Made by a program: the position numbers and the translations under genes. Below the pieces are notes generated by a model. It was not told the DNA's origin. It was given only the letters and a program-made list of their open reading frames with translations, and did no database searches. A stretch of 64,000 bases of DNA from Alnus glutinosa (taxonomy: Eukaryota; Streptophyta; Magnoliopsida; Fagales; Betulaceae), in assembly GCF_958979055.1 (NCBI RefSeq), contig NC_084886.1:1755001-1819000 (forward strand). The letters are read 5' to 3'. Below are positions 1 to 10,660 of the stretch, one piece after another. Position 1 is the stretch's first letter. Each line of letters begins with the position of its first letter.

Positions 1-443
1 CAGAAAACATGGAAGCTACATAAGATAGAAGAGATCAGCTACAACCTATCAACAAATGAAAGATTTTTCACTAACTAGGAATTAATCCTAGTAATAATCT
101 TATTCGCCAGAATATCACAATCCACAACCGACAATCTTTTAGTTATCAGTGGCACTCCAAGGTAACGAACAAGGAGGTTTCCCTCACTCATTTGTAAGAG
201 GTTTAGGACATTCTGCTTACCCCTGTTTGTCAAACCAGCACAAAATACAAGACTCTTGTCAGGGTTAGTTTTCAAGCCCGAGAAACCCTCAAATTCAGCA
301 AGAACTCCTTTAATAGCTTGAATAGAATCCATCTTAGCAACTGAAAAGATCAAAAGATCATCAGCAAAACATAAGTGTGTAAGCTGAAGAGAGTGACATC
401 TCGGATTCTGCCGTTTCAATGTTAGAAATCTCATATTCTTCAA
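1..443 (-). pseudogene. LINE (non-LTR) reverse transcriptase fragment
   Basis: The minus strand encodes the middle of a plant L1-type reverse transcriptase. The catalytic block LTHLCFADDLLIFS is visible, followed by the usual GLKTNPDKS and VRYLGVPL segments. The open part ends near position 75 at a TAG where the family normally has Trp (INS-stop-LVKNLSFVDRL). A second TAG follows a few codons on, and the homology continues in the same frame to the window edge. There is no endonuclease or ORF1 upstream, so this is a 5'-truncated dead copy. The family call rests on motif recognition and is firm. Confidence 0.85.
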
Positions 444-679
444 ACAATCATAAAGATATATACAAAAAAGTGGTTTTTAACTTTTTTTAATCTTTTGGTT
501 CTTAAATTAAATGTAGCATTCTAACATAACAACTCAATTTTTATGGTTTTTTTTTTTTTAAACTACTTCATACATTATCTATTACTTTTAAAACATAAGT
601 ACATGACACAGTTTAAATTTGTAAAAACCTACGCATGATGCGGATTATATGCTAGTTGACGTATATAATACTCTAAAAG

Positions 680-723
<44 letters not shown>

Positions 724-1523
724 AAGCACAGAATGGACCAAAGAATTAAAAACCCAATGGTTTCTTGATTCTCAAACCAAACCAAAAACAAAATTGTCTG
801 GTAGCCTAACCTAGTTTCGTCAAATTAAACAGAGTGCCAGTGGTGCAAGTACTAACAAAAACCAACAGCTAACACTAGTATAGGTGGACGTGGTTAGGGG
901 TGATTTAAATATTGACAAGGATCGACAAAACCCCAACAGGTTACCAAAGCAACGGTGGAATGAAACAAGAACATCAACAAATAAATAAATAAATAAAAAC
1001 CCAAAATATAAAATACTTTAAAAATGCTTAAAATTACTTTAATTTTTATGCTATAATTTAACTGTACAATAAAAAGGAATATTTTTATAGTTAAATAAGG
1101 TCATGAATACTATAATTACATAATAAATATGTATCTTACGAGAATTATAACAATTACATAATCAATATGTAACATATCAAAATTATGAAAAATAATGCAT
1201 GAGAGTTACAAATGGAATTTAAAATTGTACATTGTCTTCATATGTTTCAAACATCTGTTTGTTATATTTATTTATTTGTAGGCAGCACCCAAGTTAAATT
1301 TTTCTAACTTAGTGTATAGGGTATCGATGTGCCTCTATTTACTGTATTTACCTTCGGACTTCTTCAGATTAATGCATGGAAGCTCTGGTTATTTTGTTAA
1401 AAAAAAAAAAACAAATACATGGTTCATCTAGGGCTTTTACAAGTATGGGGCATTTAGAGTTCACATTTAAACATAGCCAGAGAATTCTCCTCCCCTCTCA
1501 CCAGTATTGCTCATAAAAAAAGG

Positions 1524-1583
<60 letters not shown>

Positions 1584-2459
1584 AGAAGAAGAAGAAGAAA
1601 GCCTAGAGAATGAGGATTAATAGCCTAGTCATATTCATATTGTTTGTCAAAATTTGAAAGATGCACTATTCAAATTTGGAAGAGAGGCTCCTACAAATAA
1701 ACGCTACTACATACAATTCGAAGATATCAAGCCAACAAAATAATCATCAACACCCGATACAATATTTGTTTATGAACAAAATAATCATCCACACGGTACA
1801 ATAACTGTTATTCACGTAGTCTCAAGTCCAACAAGTCCCATGTCGACTGATCTTCTGAAAGCAAACCCTTATCAATCCTTACCGGTAGACTTGGATTGTA
1901 TTTGTTTACTCAAAACATGTTCCTAGCTCTTTTGTGTGCAGTCCGCCACCAAGGAGCTTGGGGGCCTAGCCCCAAAGTTCTCCCAAAAAAAAAAAAAAAA
2001 AAAAATTGTTAAAAAAATATAATAAATAAATTTTATCCTTAATAATTTTTTATTTATTTATTTTTTTTTTTTTCTAATTTTAGTCCTCCAATTATTATTA
2101 TTTTTTATTTTATTTTTTCAATTTGACCCTAAGTTGGGGAGGCCGGCTCTGCCCAGCAATCATAACACGTTGATCATTTGGCTTGGATATTCTCCTTCCA
2201 AGTTATCTTGAGTAAAACTTAGAGCTTTACCGTACAACGAAGATACAGAAAGAAGTTGGTTTGGGAGACGGTGGAGGCGTGGAGTAGATATAGGGGAAAA
2301 AAAACGAGAGAAAACAAAATATTGCTAATTAACCTAAACTAAACGAGTCCCTCCCCTGGTTTTTGCCTCTCCCCCTTCTTTTAGTCCCCCACCTCTGTTA
2401 TGCAGCCACACAGATCTCTCTCCGAGCCGTCCACTCTTTCTTTTCCCACAGTACGTGGA
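444..2459. other. AT-rich non-coding DNA, no gene seen
   Basis: No supported coding region. It contains an (AT)n run at about 679-724, a long poly-A at about 1526-1580 followed by GAA repeats, and a short stretch at about 1955-2150 flanked by GGGGCCTAGCCCC-like and GGCCGGCTCTG sequence. The latter resembles the ends of the hAT-like family found elsewhere in the window. Confidence 0.5.
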
Positions 2460-3270
2460 GCCTCACTCTAATGTTTGCTGCAAGTATTTCCTGGTAATTG
2501 CAGTGTCAAATTTCTTATTGTCTTCATACAACTCGTTGTATTGTCGTTACTTTTCTGTTAATTGCTTTGGAATTTATTTGGGACATGATCAGTTTGCTAG
2601 CTGATGTTTCGAGATATGTCAAAAATTTTAACTTCGGTTGTTAATCGCTCTGCGCGCGGACCACAACGATCGAGAAAGATCCCTTGGTTTTGAGTTATAA
2701 GTGCATAAATTTCTTTTACTCTCACATCTCTCTCTCTCCTCTCCCTCTCAAGACCAACGATGGAACCTGCAGGTATTTTTAGCCTCTCTCTCGTCTTCTC
2801 TCTGATCACCGTTTCATCTCCCTCCTCATGCTTTCAACGCATCACCCATGAGCTTTCTAGCTGCTTGACCTTGAATCTCAACCTTCCAAAGTTTGAAACC
2901 ACAATCTCAACCGTCCTTATACCCAATAGCAAAAACCTCAAACTTCATAAGGAAAAGAGAGAGAGAGAGAGAGAGAGAGAAGGGCTGGGTCTGGAATTTA
3001 TTCTTTTTATTTTTGTTTGGCGCGGAGGAAGAAGAGAGCGACAGTGAAGAAAGAGGGAGAGAAAATATAATTTTTTTGTAAAAAAAAAACATTTATGGTG
3101 TGAACAGTAAATAAGTTGAATTGTGTTGATTCTAGAAGCAAAAACTATAAATTAGCTATTCTGCTAGAGAGGAAAAAAAGGTAAAAAAAAAAAGTTAAAT
3201 TCGATTTTTACGAGGGATTTGGTTATACGTTGGAGATCCTCTGCAAGCGGCTAATGTTTATGAGCTTTAC
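2460..3270 (+). repeat. SD1 segmental duplication, upstream part of copy 1
   Basis: This stretch aligns by eye with 11,862-12,410, for example the shared TTGTTTGCTG-like and CTTCATACAACTC segments and a shared TGTTTCGAGATATGT. It lies upstream of the first DUF2828 copy as its partner lies upstream of the second, so the duplication covered the gene plus at least 2 kb of 5' sequence. CT-rich tracts and a GA microsatellite (about 2956-2980) make several spurious short ORFs. Confidence 0.6.
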
Positions 3271-3273
3271 CTA

Positions 3274-3530
3274 ATAGCATCTCCAGCAGAGCAGAATGGG
3301 TAAATGACTAATTATAGTCAAATTATTTTTGTCTCAAGCAAAATAACTACTTTACAATTTTTTCTTATAGCTATAAAGTTAGCGTTACAAAAAGTTTTTG
3401 TCCCACACAAAAAACTAAAAAAGAGCATCATAAAGAATTGAGTGGAATGTACGTGTATAAAAAAATGAGTAGTTAAGGTAGAAATTTATAGTTTTTTAAT
3501 AGCTATTTTGGCTACTAAGATGCTCCCACT
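3274..3530. mobile_element. MITE-like insertion with AGCATCT ends
   Basis: The segment begins AGCATCTCCAGCAG and ends CTACTAAGATGCT, giving short imperfect inverted ends. It is absent from the matching place in SD1 copy 2 (around 12,410-12,420), so it behaves as an insertion after the duplication. No clear target duplication was found, and superfamily is not assigned. Confidence 0.5.
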
Positions 3531-3540
3531 GACATATAAG

Positions 3541-4495
3541 ATTAGAGCCGGCTCGATACAGTTTGAGGCCTAAGACAACAAGTTTAAGTGAGGCATCTTC
3601 TTTATTTTTAAATATCAATTAAATAATATTTATTTTATTATTAATTTTATATTTTATATTTAAAAATTATTTTTCTCGCTTTTTAGAATGCAAAATTACG
3701 GATTAAGTTTTTCTAACATTTCATTTTGGTAATTATTAATTAATGTATGTGATTGATTGAATTTTTGGTAACTTTCTTTTTTTTTTGGGTCACTGATTAG
3801 CTATGGAATGATTTTGATGCCTTGAATTATGAGTTGTTAGAAAATAATGAAAGTGTCGAACAAGATGAGTTTAATTATAATTGAATTGACTGAAATATTT
3901 TGAAAACTTTCCATCTTCTTAGCATTTTTTTTTTCCTCGTTTTATTTTTAATGTTGGAGTACTTGTGTAGCATAATTTATATCTTTTTAAGATTTGGAAT
4001 AAATTAAATATTATTAGCATTGAATGTTAAAGCAATCTATGCCTTTTGCAAATGATCTAATTGGTAGTTGAGATCAAAATTTATTGTTGTCATTTAAATT
4101 CTGATTGAAATTTTGGCATTTTAATGCTCATCACAAAGTCCAAAAAACTCTACTCACAACATATTTGATATTATTACTATTTTCATTCCCTTCATTATTT
4201 CCAATAATAGAACGTTTAAAGTTGGAAAATGGGTTTTATTTAAGAATGTTTTTAATATTATTTGATTCTCTTATTTAATAGTATCAATTTTTTAAAACTT
4301 ATTTCAATAATGGAAAGTTGGAGAATTAAATGATATTAATGTCTTTTTAATTGCTTATTACTATAATTAGGGGCTTAATTAAAAAATAATGACTACAATT
4401 AAGCTTTCATATATATATATATAAATCGTTATTAATATTCATATAATTGGGGGCTTTAGGCAATAGCCTAATTTTTTATAAGGTAGAGCCGGCGG
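3541..4495. mobile_element. Non-autonomous hAT-like element (GCCGGCTC ends), copy A
   Basis: A 955-bp AT-rich insertion with inverted GCCGGCTC near both ends. It is flanked by 8-bp near-identical target duplications, CATATAAG (3533-3540) and TATATAAG (4496-4503), as expected for hAT elements. SD1 copy 2 has the uninterrupted site GACATATAAAAGG at about 12,417-12,428. The interior has no transposase reading frame. Related sequence recurs at 15.9, 18.9 and 27.9 kb, sharing TCACTGATTAGCTATGGAATGA or TTTTGCAAATGAT-type blocks and a GGGGGCCTTA-like tail. Confidence 0.65.
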
Positions 4496-5134
4496 TATAT
4501 AAGGTTGAGAATTTCTTGCCTTGAGTGTTCATGTGATCATAATAATTTCAATCATATTAGTTAGCCGGACAAGGCATGTTTAGCGTGGGAAAGGATTCAT
4601 TCGATGTTGTTATTTTCCTCGATGTCGTTGTGGGAATGATTCGTTCCTATGCACGGGTGCCTCACTCTTGAAGTTGTGTTGTTTGTGGGGTTTGAACATA
4701 GATCTTGCGAGCGACTTTTGGTTATAACCCCTGAATCTGATATGTATTTGGTTCCTTTTGGAGCAGGTGGATCTCTGTTAACACTCAAGCCTGCAGTGAA
4801 TTCCAGCTGGTATTTGGATCCCTTCCTCTTTCTCTCTAAAGATATTCATTCAGAGTTTTGCCATTGTTGGAGTTGTTCATTACAGTTTAACACATCGAGT
4901 TATACATTTTACAGACTATCATTTTCCTTCGAATCCGATTCATTTAAACTTACACCGGGTCTTTCTCATGTAGTAATATACTAATATGAGTCTCCTTGGT
5001 TTTCAACTCATTCGCTTGTCCATTAGATCAAGGACTGGAGCTACTACAGCCAGGTGAATTGGTTTATGATATATTTGTAGCGAGCGATGGATGGGGCGGG
5101 GTTTTAATCTGCTACTTGGGCCTCCAGAAGTCCC

Positions 5135-6800
5135 TCGTGGAGCACTGGTCGTTTTAGCAAAGAAAGCAGAGAGGATTTCTACACAGCAGCTATATGGCTC
5201 CACCGATACCACCCTGAAACATTAGCATACAACGTGGGGGCATTTTCCAAATTCGGGTGTTTAAAAGACTTGCTGGAAATTCTCTACCTGATTCTCAATG
5301 GGCCACAAGTTCGGCACAACCAAATTATGGAGAGGGATAGGGTTATGAGAGACGGACAGAGAAGATTTACGGCAAAGAGAATAATGCAAAGAGACCTACT
5401 CCATATATTGATGCTGAAGAAAATGAATTCTAAAGAAATACAGATAAGGATGAGAGAGCAAGAAAAGAGAATAAAGTCTAAAGTAATGCAGAAAAGAAGG
5501 GTCACACATTTGAGAAATGAGAAAAGAATTATGACGTCAAAGAATGAGAAAAGAATTATGATGGCAAAGAAGGTCACTGAGAGTTACAACTACGATCCAA
5601 AATACCGTTTCTTACACGACCAGATTTCCAGTCTTTTTGCAAAGCTACTTAAGGCCGACCTTGAGTACTTGATTTCTGGGCAGCTAACAAAAATCAGTTT
5701 GGCTTCAAAATGGTGCCCTTCTCTTGACTCATCTTATGACCGTTCAACTTTACTTTGTGAGAGTGTTGCAAGGAAACTTCTTCCACGTGAATCTTGTCCT
5801 GAATACAGAGGGCTGGATGAGTCCCATTATATTTACAGAGTTCGAAATCGATTACGGAAAGAAGTTTTGGTCCCGCTTCGTAGAGCCCTAGAGTTGCCAG
5901 AAATTTACATGAGTGCGGAGCAGTGGAACTTGGTTCGATATGATCGGATTGCATCTAATGCCATGAGAACTTACAAGGGATTGTTTTATAAACACGATCG
6001 CGATGGGTTTTTGCAACTCCTTCAGAATGTGCAGTACCCTAAAATGCCAAAAACCACTACCAAAGAATTGCTCCCTGATGAGATATTAAGTCTCTTATTA
6101 GGTTGTGATAGTGGTCGATCATGAAGTTGCTGAATTGCAATGGAAAAGAATGATTGATACCTACTCGAGCAAAGGAAAGTTTGTAAACTGCATTTCAATC
6201 ATTGATGCTTCCCTAGTTCATGGGGGATACGAATGTACAGAAAGATTCTGCCTCGCATTTGCATTGATGCATGACATCTGAACTCTGTGCAAGCCCATGG
6301 AGGGGAAAGGTCTTGACATACAGTACTATTAATAATCATGAGTTTGTAAACATTGAAGGAGATGATCTTGGATCAAGGATAAGTTTTTTGAGATGTCTAC
6401 CAATGTGTGATTACCCGGAGCTCATACGGTTGTTGGATAAAATTTTGGAAACTGCAAAGATTTGAAGTTGAGTAAGGAGAATATGATTGAAAGAATTTTC
6501 GTGTTTGATCATAGTGTCCCTCATCGTTGTTTTATCGGTTGGCGAGAGAATTATGGGAAAATGCGTGAAAAGTGTGAGAGGAATGGGTACGTGATGCCAA
6601 AGATTGTGTACTGGTATTATCACGCATGGGATACATCGATAGAACCGTGTGAAGTCTCCGACGGTGGCATAACTGGAATAATAGCATCAGAAGCAAGTTT
6701 TAGAAATTTCGTCGAGACCAACGGGACCTTGAGTCCAATGGCTGTGATGGAAATGAAGATATCTAGTGAAGATTACTTGAAACTTGTGGTGCGTGATTAG
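5135..6800 (+). pseudogene. DUF2828 (UCP015417, vWA-like) gene copy 1, frameshifted
   Basis: Strong match to the plant DUF2828 family of unknown function. The N-terminal part (ESREDFYTAAIWLHRYHPET, then KDLLEILYLILNGP) leads into a charged helical linker, the conserved YDPKYRFLHDQISSLFAKLL and ASKWCPSLDSSYDRSTLLCES blocks, and a C-terminal von Willebrand A-like half ending EDYLKLVVRD. At least three frameshifts break it, near 6105, 6268 and 6460, so the C-terminal half lies in three frames. The usual MIDAS-type DVSGSM is replaced by DASLVHGG. The N-terminus is missing, including a stretch that copy 2 keeps at about 12,977-13,300. Probably not functional, though an RNA is possible. Confidence 0.8.
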
Positions 6801-8290
6801 GTTTTATATTCTTCAAGTTTTTCCTATTTTCTCTGGTAAACTTTCACCTTAATTAAGGGTATGATTAATTTAGTATCGTTAGTGGTTTAGTGTCACATAA
6901 CAAAGGCTCACATGATATGTAGTGTGAAGTGATCCTTGTGGGTTTTGGATTTGAGGTTTTTTTTTTCTTGTGGCTATAGTGGGTTTCTCTGGGTGGGCTG
7001 TTTTGGTTGTTCGTGTGCGTACTTTTTATGTACTTAGGAGTATCTTATGATGTCTTTTTAATAAAATTTTATAATCTATTAAAAAAAAAAAATCCTATTA
7101 GATGTGTGATAGATATTAAATTTTAATTCTATAATAATGTTAAAAGCCATATTAGTTTTGAAGAGACACAAGAAAAACATGGGAAGAACATTTAGCATTA
7201 CTCATGGTTTATACCCTAAATAAAAATGATACGCTTTAATTTGTTTGTTAAGTATTTTTTTTTTTTTTTCCTTTCAAACTAAAAAAATTAGCAAACAACT
7301 TAAAATATAGAAAGGTCAAAATTATTTTCACCATATGTTACATTAGAACTAGAAGACTTTTTCAAAAAAAAAAAAAAAAATCTTATTAATCGGAATCGGA
7401 GCCATAGACTTTACTTTGACTTCTTATTTTAACATCTTCACTGGGTGCGTGCTCCCAATCCCAAATGCTGAATAATGTGCACTTATTAGATCACGTACAC
7501 TTCCCAACGTTTGTTGAGAAAGAAAATAAAACAACATTTTGAATTGTTGCCCAAAGAAAAAAAGGCAACAAGGTTTGATTTAGTATAGTTTTTAGTTTTC
7601 TTGATGCCAAGCTATGGAATTTTCTTGACAACCAAAACAGCAAGTATAGTGCTGATTGTCACAACAGCCTCTGATGTGAGGTAAAACTGTTATTTGCTCT
7701 GACTGGACGAATCCTTGATGGTCTTGCCGGTTACATGTCGAGGCCAGATCGATGCCAACTTGCCCGACTCAAGGGATGGCTACTGGTCCAGTTCTACAGC
7801 CCAGACGGATTGGATGGTCAGTAGCGATTACTGTATCCATAATTTTTTTTTTTTTAATTAAAAAAAAAAAAAAACAGGAAAGGGTGACCTGATCATCTGG
7901 ATATTGGTTAAAGAGTAATATTTATTGCACAACTTTTACACAACTTTAACTGCTTATTTTTATGATCAACTATTAGATTTGTTTTCTTACATGTGGATCC
8001 TAAATATTCAGTGGTTGATCTTAAAAAAAAGTTGTTAGAATTGTATAAAAGTTATGTAAGAAACATTCATCTTGGTCAAAAATTAAGAAATGGCCAACAA
8101 AGTGGTGTTTGAAGCATGCAGGCCAAAAAACTGACCAGCTTCAACAACAACAACCACCGAAAGGAAAAGAGGCAGTTGAAGGAGAGGTGTTGTATTTTCA
8201 CCAGATCCAAACACCATAGAGGTAGTAGCTAACCACAAACACTGCGAGATACCAGTAATGAAGTAAATCCGAGCACTCTATCCATATCTC
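6801..8290. other. Non-coding, no gene seen
   Basis: AT-rich sequence downstream of the broken DUF2828 copy, with homopolymers near 7257 and 7364. A more balanced-composition stretch at about 7660-7830 has no reading frame that I recognise. Confidence 0.45.
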
Positions 8291-8295
8291 AACAT

Positions 8296-8346
<51 letters not shown>
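8291..8346. repeat. (AT)n microsatellite
   Basis: Uninterrupted AT dinucleotide run of roughly 48 bp after a GAGATAT lead-in. Confidence 0.9.
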
Positions 8347-8348
<2 letters not shown>

Positions 8349-8519
8349 ATTTAAATTAGAGTAGAGGATATGGAAAAGGCAATCATGGCTTTATAATTTT
8401 AAAGAAATTTGCATCGGCTTATAAAAATGTTATTAAAATTATAACATGTTACAAGACAGTCAAGAAATTTTTTTATTTCAAAAGACTTTTTATTCACTTT
8501 TAAAAAGCGGTTTATTCTA

Positions 8520-8708
8520 TTGTACACCAAAAAAACACGATTTTATTTGGTCATTAATTCTATCTTGATACAATCCAAATATGAGAGACTTGCGGATTGT
8601 TGTATGCTTTGTGGCCTTATAGGCCACATACAAAATCCATGGGCAGCTCCTCCTATTCCTTTGACTCCAGAGAAGTATGGCATCTCTAACAATTCACAAA
8701 GCTACTAA
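8520..8708 (+). pseudogene. Retroelement ORF1 zinc-knuckle remnant
   Basis: The short frame contains YERLADCCMLCGLIGHIQNPW. This resembles the YERLPxFCxxCGxxGHxxxxC knuckle at the C-terminus of plant LINE ORF1 (DUF4283/zf-CCHC_4) proteins. The last knuckle cysteine is replaced by Trp, and no flanking domain is left. It could be a chance match, but the YERL...C..CG..GH spacing is right. Confidence 0.5.
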
Positions 8709-9829
8709 TTTTTCTAGTCCAAGGTCTTCTCTGGTGGGTCAAGAGGAATCAACCGGCTCTAGTATTTCATCTGAAAGCCCGATCGATGGAACTCCTGATT
8801 GAAGTTGTTTTACGTTGACAACTTACACATGGAGCGCTGCAACTCGTCTCTCGTCAAAAACAAGATCTACAAGTTGTCTCACAAGTTTATCAAGTGGCAC
8901 CGCTTCACCAAACCACCTCATCGTCTGGATCAGAGCTTGCCATGTTTTCTTAGAGTAATTCCAATATATTAAAGAGGAAAATAAAAATAAAATAAAATGT
9001 TGCATTAATTGTACCCCTAAAAGAGTTACTAAACTCATATTATAGATATAAACACATATATGCATATGATTATATACTATATATATATGTGTGTGTGTGT
9101 GTGTTAGAGAATTTGGAAAAAACTATGTTTACATTTTTTTCCTATTTCAAGTGGTCTAATTGGCTCGACTATGGCGAGCCAATATTCCCTTTCCAATATT
9201 GATATAAGGGCAATTCAATGATTTCATCATGGTATGGTAATGAATAAAAAATTGATTATAAAAGGTTTTAATTAAAAAATTTGAAATTAGTTTGAAAGAA
9301 TGAAATCTTAGTTTATTAGGAGGATTTGGTCAATTTCATTCCCATATATGTATTTTGCCAAAATCCTTTAGAATTATAAGATTCCAAATTGAGATTAAAA
9401 TAATATTTGAAATTAAGGTTGAATGTAAAGCTATGTTTTGATATTTCTAATTTGTGCATAATATCTGTATTTTGCCAAGATCCTTTCTAATTATAAGATT
9501 CCAAATTAATTAAGATAAAAATAATATTTGAAATCAATAATACAATAAATTTGTATTTGATATTCTTATGAATTCTTAAGACTTTTAATTCCAAAATACA
9601 CTTATGTTTATATTTTTTCCTCTCCAAGTGATCTAATTGGTTATTCAAAATCTTTTCAAAAAAAAAAAAAAGGTTATTAAAAAAAAACGATCTAATTGGT
9701 TGGACTATAATAGTAGAATATTTTATTAGTATAATTATGGGCATATTTTTTTTTTAAATAATTGTGAACATAATTATTGGTAACTTTTAATTGTTTTGAT
9801 TATTAGTAATATATACAATAGGATTTGGC

Positions 9830-9911
9830 TTAGATGCTGTAAAAAAAAAAAACTACAGCATAAGTGCTGTAGTTTTTTCAATGGTCAAAATCTAGTTTTA
9901 AGTGTTTTATA

Positions 9912-9947
<36 letters not shown>

Positions 9948-10006
9948 AAATTAAATTAAATTAAATTAAATTAAATCTTGGCCGTTAATAAAATTACAGC
10001 ATCTAA
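9830..10006. mobile_element. MITE with TTAGATGCTGTAA inverted ends
   Basis: A 177-bp segment with perfect 13-bp terminal inverted repeats, TTAGATGCTGTAA and TTACAGCATCTAA. Next to the left end is a hairpin (AAACTACAGCA, TAAG, TGCTGTAGTTT). The outermost TA may be the target duplication. The SD2 partner carries a diverged copy at about 23,854-23,995, so this insertion is older than the duplication. Confidence 0.6.
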
Positions 10007-10068
10007 TTATATCTATACACGTATATGCTGATATGCATATGAATTATGATTATATACTATATATAGGG

Positions 10069-10280
10069 AAAATTAACCCCTGATCAGGATCTCTTATAAT
10101 TTTTTTTTAAATTCTCAAATTATGTGGAGATGTAACATTAACTCCTGATCAGGATCTCCTATAATTTTTTTTTAAAAAAAATTCTCAAATTATGTGGAGA
10201 TGTAACATTAACTCCGGATCAGGATCTCCTACTCTACAATTTTTTTAAAATTTGAAATTCTCAAATTATATGAATTTAAA
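10069..10280. repeat. Three tandem copies of a ~70-bp unit
   Basis: Units starting at about 10,069, 10,137 and 10,207 each contain GATCAGGATCTC and TTCTCAAATTAT. The partner segment has only two units (from about 24,058 and 24,126), so the unit number changed after the SD2 duplication. Confidence 0.75.
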
Positions 10281-10516
10281 CTGTTTTATACATCAAACGA
10301 CGTAAAAAATGCTACATATTAAAAATGTAATATGTTAACAATGAGAATTGAGTATATTTTGATCAGGTTTTTACATTTTATGTCGTATAAAAGCTTTGAG
10401 CAAAAAACTATGTTTTTGTTTAGTAAAGAAGAAGCGTCTCTTCAAAAGTGAAGAAAAAACATTTTAAAATGAATTTTTTTTATTTATTTAAAATTGTAGT
10501 GGATTCTAATTCCATT

Positions 10517-10660
10517 GGGAAATGCTTGCCTTACAACCCCCACCCAACTCCCACACAACTCCCACTCACATGTGTGTGGGATCTATGTGCATGGGACCCA
10601 CACACATGTGAGTGGGAGTTGTGTGGGAGTTGGGTGGGAGTTGTGAGTGTATCATCTCTC
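10517..10660. mobile_element. Foldback MITE with 9-bp target duplication
   Basis: A 144-bp insertion that is almost entirely an inverted repeat. The inner arms (CCCAACTCCCACACAACTCC and its complement, then ACTCACATGTGTGTGGG and its complement) close on a short spacer. It is bounded by AATTCCATT at 10,508-10,516 and 10,661-10,669. The SD2 partner has a single uninterrupted AATTCCATT at 24,422-24,430. A 9-bp duplication is typical of Mutator-like elements, but the assignment is tentative. Confidence 0.8.

Noticed and set aside
2760..3092. Overlapping ORFs on both strands around the GA/CT-rich stretch
   Set aside because: They come from simple-sequence (GAGAGA) translating to RERERE or SLSLSL, with no domain and no paralogous conservation.
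4649..4984. 111-aa ORF upstream of DUF2828 copy 1
   Set aside because: The matching region upstream of copy 2 does not conserve the frame, and no domain is recognisable. Probably ancestral 5' non-coding sequence.
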